Program-made: the position numbers and the translations under genes
Notes under the pieces: generated by a model
Seen by the model: only the letters and a program-made list of their open reading frames with translations
Database searches by the model: none
Told to the model about the DNA's origin: nothing
Assembly: GCA_003448875.1 (NCBI GenBank)
Contig: DLXG01000011.1
Location: forward strand, 1 to 20,883
Source: Anaerolineaceae bacterium
GTDB lineage: Bacteria; Chloroflexota; Anaerolineae; Anaerolineales; Anaerolineaceae
Direction of reading: 5' to 3'
DNA length: 20,883 nt
Shown here: positions 16,005 through 20,883 of the stretch, piece after piece
How the letters are laid out: the number at the start of each line of letters is the position of its first letter
Position numbering within the stretch: the stretch's first letter is position 1

Positions 16005-17213
16005 TTATAGAACCCAAATTAAAAGGACCAACCCAATCAGTGCCATCACACCGCCTGTGATCCCGCGCACCTTATGGGATGAAGCGCGTTCCCATGCCTG
16101 AATCTTTGCTCCCATGACCGGGTTTAAGGCCAGGATCAGGATGATCACCAACGGCATGATAAACATCAGGTTATACAGCGCCAGGTATCCAAAACCTTCC
16201 CAAAAACCAGTCTGGCTGCCCAGCAATCCTAAAATAGCAACGTATGGTCCCCCAGAGCATGGGAAACTCTCCAGACCCATGAGCGTACCCAAGACAATGG
16301 TGGCGGGTAAGGTCGCCCGGTACATCCAGTTCTTGAGTCCTTCTTTCCCGATTTCGGGGAGTTCCAAACGAATGGGAAACTTTGGGAATATGGCCCCCAG
16401 GAGATTGGTCAGACCAAACAGGATCAACAAGCCTGCCCCCACCTGTCCCAGCCAGTGCCCTTGTACCAGGGAGGTCGCGCGGAGCAAACCAAGACCGACT
16501 AGAAAATAAACGATGTACACACAGGCGATGTAAACCAATCCCATCCGGGCAATCGCTGCTCTTGCCTTACGAATCGTAAACAAGAACGTGATGAAAAAGA
16601 GCAAAATGGCCATTGCACAGGGATTGATGCCGTCCACAAGACCGGTCAGCAGGACGGCTGGAAGCAGCCTGCTTGCGGAACTGGCGATGCCTGAACTTTC
16701 AAACGATGCCTGGTTTGCCTGATACCAGGTCAGGTAGGTTGTGACAGGTTCGTTGACCCCATAGCTTTGGACCGGGCCAGCGAAAGCCCAGGCTTTATAA
16801 CCATCTTCCTCGCCCTCTTCGCTGTAAATCAGGATCCGATCGGGTAGCTCTTGGGCGGATAGCAAGCCTTCAACCACGCGCCTTGGCGGCTCGCCCTGCA
16901 AGATAATTTGGCCCTCGTCGACAAAGGTAACCAGGTGACTTTGCAATTCCAGCGGTACACCCAAGGAATCGTTCATTTGGTTCAATTCCTTGCGGTTCTC
17001 CCGCTGGTTGATATAGTCTTTTCGAACCATCTGCACCTGGTTGGCCTGGAGGATTTCCTGCAGTTCGCCATTGATATAGGTCGCGCACTCGTCGCACGCT
17101 TCGTTGTAATAGATCACCGCCTGCCGTCCGGTGCTATCGGCGTTGACCGGCAGCGCCGAGAGAAGGAGCACGAATAGGGTAATGGCAATCAATCGAAGCT
17201 TTTTCATGTTCAT
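16005..17213 (-). CDS. CcdA/DsbD-type membrane electron carrier with N-terminal thioredoxin-like domain
   Basis: This 402-residue protein has a signal peptide (residues 1-25), an extracytoplasmic thioredoxin-like domain with a C40-DE-C43 pair, then about six membrane helices of the CcdA/DsbD type. The membrane cysteines expected for transmembrane thiol exchange are present: C199 in GINPCAMAIL and C319 in SFPCSGGPY. CcdA/DsbD proteins carry reducing power from cytoplasmic thioredoxin across the membrane. The fused outer domain may be the direct electron acceptor. AAGGA lies 7 nt before the ATG at 17213. It sits between the Fe-S/flavoprotein genes and a DsbA-family gene, so it likely belongs to an envelope thiol-redox system. 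Confidence 0.88.
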   Translation of the reverse strand: MNMKKLRLIAITLFVLLLSALPVNADSTGRQAVIYYNEACDECATYINGELQEILQANQVQMVRKDYINQRENRKELNQMNDSLGVPLELQSHLVTFVDEGQIILQGEPPRRVVEGLLSAQELPDRILIYSEEGEEDGYKAWAFAGPVQSYGVNEPVTTYLTWYQANQASFESSGIASSASRLLPAVLLTGLVDGINPCAMAILLFFITFLFTIRKARAAIARMGLVYIACVYIVYFLVGLGLLRATSLVQGHWLGQVGAGLLILFGLTNLLGAIFPKFPIRLELPEIGKEGLKNWMYRATLPATIVLGTLMGLESFPCSGGPYVAILGLLGSQTGFWEGFGYLALYNLMFIMPLVIILILALNPVMGAKIQAWERASSHKVRGITGGVMALIGLVLLIWVL

Positions 17214-17226
17214 TCCGATGTCCTTC

Positions 17227-17580
17227 TTAGCAGCACGTTAACGTTTTGGGCAACTCGCCCTCGGCAAGCGGTCCGAAGGGATTGCCGTACTGGCGGATAT
17301 TGGCAATCATCATCTGATTGGCTTCCGTTTCGATGCCGGCTGATATTAAGCCTGCCCGAATGATCTCACCACCCGGGTCGTGCCCAACTGGACAGACGAC
17401 CCGGCAGGTACGACATAGGGTGCATTGATAAAAGACCAGGGTCTGAATGCCAGCGGAACCCAGTATCGCGCGACCACGGGGGCTGTACTCTTCCTGGCGT
17501 TGGATCTGAAAAACCGGGCAGACCTCTCGACAAAGTCCACACTCGGTGCAGGCAGGGTTTTCGGTAAGATCAATCAACAT
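17227..17580 (-). CDS. Two-cluster [4Fe-4S] ferredoxin-like subunit (GlcF/HdrD N-terminal type)
   Basis: This 117-residue protein has two ferredoxin motifs: C11-C14-C17-C21P and C53-C56-C59-C63P, fitting two [4Fe-4S] clusters. The sequence resembles the N-terminal part of GlcF/LldF/HdrD-type subunits, but the CCG domains that normally follow are absent and are encoded separately at 18747-19463. It ends in Cys-Cys. The ATG overlaps the flavoprotein stop by 7 bp and has GAGG at 6 nt. Likely role: relays electrons from the flavoprotein to the CCG protein. Confidence 0.85.
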   Translation of the reverse strand: MLIDLTENPACTECGLCREVCPVFQIQRQEEYSPRGRAILGSAGIQTLVFYQCTLCRTCRVVCPVGHDPGGEIIRAGLISAGIETEANQMMIANIRQYGNPFGPLAEGELPKTLTCC

Positions 17581-18743
17581 AACTTCCCTCGGTTGAAAAT
17601 ATGCTGTGGATCGAACTGCCTTTTCAGCGCCAGAACTTCCGCCTTCAATGCCTCACTGGCCCACTGCCGCTTTTTCAGCCCCATCCCATGTTCTCCACTG
17701 ATTTGCCCACCGGAGGCAGAGACCCGGTAATAAAGCTCCGCAATGCGCGCATCCTCCCGCAAAAACCGGGGATGCAGGATACCAACCCCAAGATGGCCGA
17801 AGACGGGAATATTTTGCACCGTCAGCCAATCCAGGTTATCTTCCAGGGTTTCGGGGGGGAACTGGGGATCCTCGGAAATGGGGAATCCCGCCTGCGTTAA
17901 TCGGGCAGACAGGCTTTCTCGCGCTCCCCATAGGTTTGCCATTTCGGCAGGGTCACGAATCTCCCCTTCAGCACTATGGTACTCGGCCAATACACAATGT
18001 CTTGCCGTCCACCCGACCAGAGCAGCCGCATGGGGATTGAGATATTCCAACGCGGAAAGGGCAGAATTCGTTTTCAACTGTTTAACTTGCTCCAGCATGT
18101 CCGCCAGGTGTTCAAATGAGAACAGGGTGAGCGAGCGACTCTTGGGGATCTCCGTCAGGCGGAGCGTAGCCTGTAGGACCATCCCGGTGATCCCTTCCCG
18201 GCCAGCAAAGACTTTCCGGTCGCCGGCAGACAGTCGCTGAACCTCACCCTTCCCATCCACCACAACCACTTCCTCGACCCAATCACTCATCCTGCCGTAG
18301 CGGACGGCGTGCAGCCCGGCGGCATTTGTGGCGATCATTCCCCCGATGGTCGCCGAGCGATGGCTGCCAGGGATCACGGGGAAGAACAATCCATCTGGGC
18401 GAAGCGTTCGGTTGAACTGATCCAGGGGGATGCCGGCATCGACTACCACCATTTTTGATTGAACATCACGAGCGCCGATTTTCCGCAGACAGGAAGAATC
18501 AACCACGATCGAGTTTTGCGGTGTTGCTCCGCCACACAGTCCCGTACCTGCCCCGCGTGGCACCAGATCGATCCCAGTTTCGGCAGCCCATTGCGCCAGG
18601 CGGACAACATCGTCAACTGTTTCCGGCCAAACAACTCCCTGGCACGGACCCTGAATGCGAGATGCATCCCGGCTGTAGGCCGCCTTCGTTTCTGCACGCG
18701 TGGACACCTGACCGGGTTGAAATAAAGATTCGAGCGATTCCAT
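17574..18743 (-). CDS. GlcD/D-lactate dehydrogenase-type FAD-binding oxidoreductase
   Basis: This 389-residue flavoprotein has an FAD_binding_4 (PCMH) domain (VPRGAGTGLCGGA near residues 61-73, then GSHRSATIGGMIATNAAG) and a C-terminal FAD-oxidase_C domain (HLGVGILHPRF and SGEHGMGLKKRQW). The family oxidises 2-hydroxyacids such as glycolate or D-lactate. It is shorter than the usual 450-480 residues, but both domains look complete. GAGG lies 9 nt before the ATG. It sits 3 bp after the CCG-protein stop and overlaps the ferredoxin-like gene, so the three probably form one complex that passes electrons from a hydroxyacid to a membrane or thiol acceptor. The substrate is not resolved. Confidence 0.9.
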   Translation of the reverse strand: MESLESLFQPGQVSTRAETKAAYSRDASRIQGPCQGVVWPETVDDVVRLAQWAAETGIDLVPRGAGTGLCGGATPQNSIVVDSSCLRKIGARDVQSKMVVVDAGIPLDQFNRTLRPDGLFFPVIPGSHRSATIGGMIATNAAGLHAVRYGRMSDWVEEVVVVDGKGEVQRLSAGDRKVFAGREGITGMVLQATLRLTEIPKSRSLTLFSFEHLADMLEQVKQLKTNSALSALEYLNPHAAALVGWTARHCVLAEYHSAEGEIRDPAEMANLWGARESLSARLTQAGFPISEDPQFPPETLEDNLDWLTVQNIPVFGHLGVGILHPRFLREDARIAELYYRVSASGGQISGEHGMGLKKRQWASEALKAEVLALKRQFDPQHIFNRGKLC

Positions 18744-18746
18744 GGG

Positions 18747-19463
18747 TTAGCGCCTCGCTTCCGCAGCCTGCGTCAAGGCTTCACTGAACTCCATCACCTG
18801 AATATCGCCGGCATTTTCCTTGAAATGGGCATAACACAGGGGGCAGGCGGTACATAATCGGCCATTGTTCACCTGGGCCAGGCGGGCCTGAGCGATTGTG
18901 TTGGATAGATCTGGGTAGTTTGATTTAACGCCACCCCCAGCCCCACAGCACAGGCTCATCTCCCGGTTATCTGGCAGTTCTACAACCTCCCAACCTGCCT
19001 GATCCAAGAGACGGCGGGGTTCTTCGTAAATATCTGACCAGCGACCGAGATGGCAAGGATCATGATAGGTTATTGATTGTTTTCCATCCGGTTCGTATTG
19101 ACCGGGCGGGATCCTGCCTTTTTCAGACAAAACCTGTGTCGTATGATAGACATCGAGCTGGTACTCGTATTTCAAAGTGTGATAACAGCCAGGACAGTTG
19201 GTGATGATCTTATTGACGCTGAAGCGAGCAAATATCTCCAGGTTTTTGGCCTTCAACCGGTCAAAATCCTGTTGATATCCGGCCCGCCTGACGGGACTAC
19301 CGCAGCACTGAAGCTCACCGGGTAAGACGATAAAGTCGATTTTGGCCTTGCGCAGCAACCACTCGTACCGCTCTTGTACCTCGGGTAGAGCATAGCGAGT
19401 AACGCAGCCAGGATAGTACAGGGTATTTCCAACGCTCAACTTCTTTAACCATTGTTTGAGCAT
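18747..19463 (-). CDS. CCG-domain Fe-S protein (HdrB/HdrD, GlcF C-terminal type)
   Basis: From the ATG at 19463 this is a 238-residue protein with two complete cysteine-rich CCG motifs: C20, C53-C54, C90/C93 and C137, C172-C173, C207/C210. In heterodisulfide reductase such motifs bind non-cubane [4Fe-4S] clusters that reduce disulfides; in GlcF/LldE they serve hydroxyacid dehydrogenases. No ferredoxin domain is attached. AAGGA lies 7 nt before this ATG and the preceding gene stops 4 bp away, so longer in-frame extensions into that gene are rejected. It is the first gene of a three-gene oxidoreductase. Confidence 0.9.
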   Translation of the reverse strand: MLKQWLKKLSVGNTLYYPGCVTRYALPEVQERYEWLLRKAKIDFIVLPGELQCCGSPVRRAGYQQDFDRLKAKNLEIFARFSVNKIITNCPGCYHTLKYEYQLDVYHTTQVLSEKGRIPPGQYEPDGKQSITYHDPCHLGRWSDIYEEPRRLLDQAGWEVVELPDNREMSLCCGAGGGVKSNYPDLSNTIAQARLAQVNNGRLCTACPLCYAHFKENAGDIQVMEFSEALTQAAEARR

Positions 19464-19467
19464 TGAG

Positions 19468-19890
19468 CTATCCTTCCGGCTTTTGGATGATGACTCGAAA
19501 TTCTGCTTCCGCTTCCGGGGTTGCCGGGTCATTACTACGCAAGTAAATAATGCGTTGGATATCGCCGAATAAGTTATCTTCTGCCGGGTCAAACCTGACA
19601 CGTAGTTTGGTTGATTCACCGGGCAAGATGGTGTTTGTTTCCAACTCAGCCGTTGTGCACTCACACGAGACACTTACTTTTTCGATCACCAGGTTTGCGT
19701 TACCAGTGTTTTTTACCTCGAATACGAGATCGATCGGTTGTTGAGGTTGAGTTCCCAGATCTTGTAAAGCGGGATCTACGCTGATCTGTGGAGCCTTCCC
19801 GCCACATGCTGCCAGGATCCCGGTAATCAGTAGTAACAGTAGGAACAGAGCTGGACGTATGGTAGATTGTTTTTTTTGTAGAGTGATCAT
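19468..19890 (-). CDS. DUF1573-family lipoprotein
   Basis: This 140-residue protein has a lipoprotein signal (LLLLLITGILAAC, lipid-modified Cys29) and an immunoglobulin-like DUF1573 domain (LDLGTQPQQ-type start, FEVKNTGNANLVIEKVSVSCECT, and RVRFDPAED). The pair C75-x-C77 (SCECT) is typical of this family and could bind metal or take part in thiol exchange. Function is not established. It lies 21 bp after the rhodanese gene and 4 bp before the CCG-protein gene, so all appear to be in one transcript. Confidence 0.85.
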   Translation of the reverse strand: MITLQKKQSTIRPALFLLLLLITGILAACGGKAPQISVDPALQDLGTQPQQPIDLVFEVKNTGNANLVIEKVSVSCECTTAELETNTILPGESTKLRVRFDPAEDNLFGDIQRIIYLRSNDPATPEAEAEFRVIIQKPEG

Positions 19891-19911
19891 TGTGTCATCT
19901 CTTATGCAAAG

Positions 19912-20376
19912 TTAAGGACCCGTTTCCACCGGATAACCGGCATTCTGCCAGGCACGAAAACCGCCAAGAATAGGGGTAACATTCTTGAAACCGTTATCCA
20001 AGAGAATTCGCGCCGCACGGGCGCTCGATTCTTCTGACGGTCAGGTACAGTAAGTAATGATCCATGCATTCGGATCAAGGTCTTTATATTGGCTATCCAA
20101 TTGAGCGAGTGGAATGGATAGCGCATTTGCGATATGTGCTTCGGCATATGCGCTATTGTCTCTGACATCGATAAATACCGCATCGCCCGATTTATTTGCG
20201 GCGAGCGCATCCTCTAAGGAAACTCGGGGAATCTCGGGGAACGTCTCTTCCTCAGCCACCAAAGGCTGAGTAGTCGGAGTTTGAGCACGTGGTTGAAGGC
20301 TGATCGATATGGATGTTATCAATATCGCAACCCCAATTATGATCAGGAGATAAGGTAAAACAGATCTTTTTTTCAT
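19912..20376 (-). CDS. Membrane-anchored rhodanese, probable selenoprotein (in-frame TGA = Sec112)
   Basis: Read through one in-frame TGA (20041-20043), this frame gives 154 residues. It has an N-terminal membrane anchor (about residues 8-27), then a rhodanese domain (FIDVRDNSAYAEAHIANALS). The active loop reads ITYC110-T-[TGA112]-PSEESSARAA, followed by a normal rhodanese end (NVTPILGGFRAW, NAGYPVE) and a TAA at 19912. Cys-containing relatives have a YCxCP-type loop, so selenocysteine would replace the second Cys. A strong hairpin begins directly after the TGA (separate entry). AAGGA lies 9 nt before the ATG. Reading it as stopping at the TGA would give a 111-residue truncated rhodanese. Likely role: sulfur or thiol transfer on the outer membrane face. 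No Sec machinery gene is visible here. Confidence 0.78.
19991..20040 (-). promoter_or_regulatory. Candidate bacterial SECIS hairpin
   Basis: The hairpin starts with the first base after the TGA. Counting from there: 1-4 (CCGU) pair with 47-50 (ACGG); 5-13 pair with 34-42, with 8 of 9 pairs including one G-U; 17-21 (GCGCC) pair perfectly with 27-31 (GGCGC). The 5-nt apical loop is CGUGC (22-26) and contains the G-U pair of bases expected in bacterial SECIS loops. Distance from the TGA to the loop (about 22 nt) is in the range known for E. coli fdhF. Pairings were worked out by eye; no energy was computed. Confidence 0.6.
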
Positions 20377-20480
20377 TTATGAAATTCCTTCTATAAGGTA
20401 AATGCATACACAACGGATGGCAGCAATAAGATTGTGCCTGAACCGGTTAACTCGTTCACTGAGATACGCAAACGAAACAG

Positions 20481-20498
20481 CCATTGAATATTCAATGG
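20481..20498. repeat. Perfect 18-bp palindrome
   Basis: CCATTGAATATTCAATGG reads the same on both strands. It lies between the small Cys-containing gene and the rhodanese gene, about 105 bp before the rhodanese ATG. It could be a dimeric operator. On the plus strand it is followed by G and a T run, like a terminator, but no plus-strand gene ends there; the minus-strand T run is poor. Confidence 0.5.
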
Positions 20499-20527
20499 GT
20501 TTTTCAAATGCGATTATTCAGTTGTAT

Positions 20528-20854
20528 TTAAGCGATAGGGGGATGGAAAAAGTTGAAGACGAATCCGGATGGAACAAATGGATTGTATTTGACAATTAGA
20601 TCAGGAAGTTGAATAGGTTTTAATGCCACTAAATCAGGCGTCCAGACTCCAACCTGTAACGTACATACCAGGCAATCCGTATCCCCGGCATTATCAAAGG
20701 TTGCTGGCACCGAACAACAGGATGCAGGCGAAGCAAAATGACCAGCCAGATTTATGGCTGTCATAATCAACAAAATCAATAAGAGAGACCGCCGAATGGT
20801 AGGTGCCATATTTTGAGAAAGTATATCCGGTTTTGTTTGTTCTGTCAAATTCAT
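20528..20854 (-). CDS. Small membrane-anchored Cys-containing protein, function unknown
   Basis: This 108-residue protein has a hydrophobic N-terminal segment (about residues 22-38), then C46-C47 and a C61-LV-C64 pair in DTDCLVCTLQ, and a C-terminus rich in Pro and Phe without further Cys. The CxxC and export segment suggest a redox or metal-binding role outside the membrane, in line with the thiol genes that follow. I recognise no family. The ATG at 20854 is 29 bp from the window edge; an in-frame ATG at residue 16 (20809) is possible. The stop lies 151 bp before the rhodanese ATG, so it may be in a separate unit. Confidence 0.6.
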   Translation of the reverse strand: MNLTEQTKPDILSQNMAPTIRRSLLLILLIMTAINLAGHFASPASCCSVPATFDNAGDTDCLVCTLQVGVWTPDLVALKPIQLPDLIVKYNPFVPSGFVFNFFHPPIA

Positions 20855-20883
20855 GGGCCCATTTGTTAGTGCAAAGTAGTAAA

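Noticed and set aside
17743..18240. Plus-strand open frame of 165 codons
   Set aside because: It is antisense to the flavoprotein gene and Ser/Arg-rich in the way shadow frames are.
1..20883. CRISPR array, tRNA, rRNA, insertion sequence or integration site
   Set aside because: Read through on both strands; no regularly spaced repeats, cloverleaf, rRNA segments, transposase motifs or flanking direct repeats were seen.

Overview
The window looks like a stretch of a Chloroflexota chromosome, probably Anaerolineae or a relative. This is inferred from gene content, not from a marker gene: LysM/M23 endopeptidases, several Tat-exported or secreted YkuD L,D-transpeptidases, a C39 peptidase with a Pro/Thr-rich linker and TPR tail, and a cation-transporter/HflK fusion. 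Every gene I can support lies on the minus strand, so transcription runs from high to low coordinates. Spacing is tight, with several 4-bp ATGA-type overlaps. I see no tRNA, rRNA, CRISPR array or insertion sequence.

Region 1 (about 20.9-16.0 kb, first transcribed) is an envelope redox cluster. It holds a small Cys-containing membrane-anchored protein, a membrane-anchored rhodanese, a DUF1573 lipoprotein, a CCG-domain Fe-S protein, a GlcD-type flavoprotein, a small 2x[4Fe-4S] protein, a CcdA-type membrane protein fused to a thioredoxin-like domain and, just after it, a DsbA-family oxidoreductase. The rhodanese reading frame is interrupted by one in-frame TGA two codons after the catalytic-loop Cys. 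The frame then continues through a normal rhodanese C-terminus, and a strong hairpin starts directly after the TGA. I interpret this as a selenocysteine codon with a bacterial SECIS. It is the most interesting signal in the window.

Region 2 (about 15.3-9.6 kb) concerns cell-wall remodelling. It holds a LysM/M23 endopeptidase, a 42-codon small ORF that exactly fills the gap before a SAM methyltransferase, two L,D-transpeptidases and a C39-like peptidase with TPRs. Region 3 (9.6-6.4 kb) is an OmpR-type response regulator and histidine kinase, followed by a third Tat-type L,D-transpeptidase that is split by an in-frame TAA. A rho-independent terminator closes this unit near 6.17 kb.

Region 4 (6.0-3.0 kb) looks like an envelope-stress unit: an HtrA-type lipoprotein protease, a YHS-domain protein, a triple zinc-ribbon protein and a second LysM/M23 endopeptidase. 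Region 5 (2.9 kb to the window edge) encodes three SPFH proteins: a CDF-transporter/HflK fusion, HflC, and a second HflK-like protein truncated by the window edge. They would form a membrane complex that normally modulates FtsH.

Overall the window reads as an envelope maintenance region: disulfide and sulfur redox, peptidoglycan crosslinking and cleavage, two-component signalling, and membrane-protein quality control.
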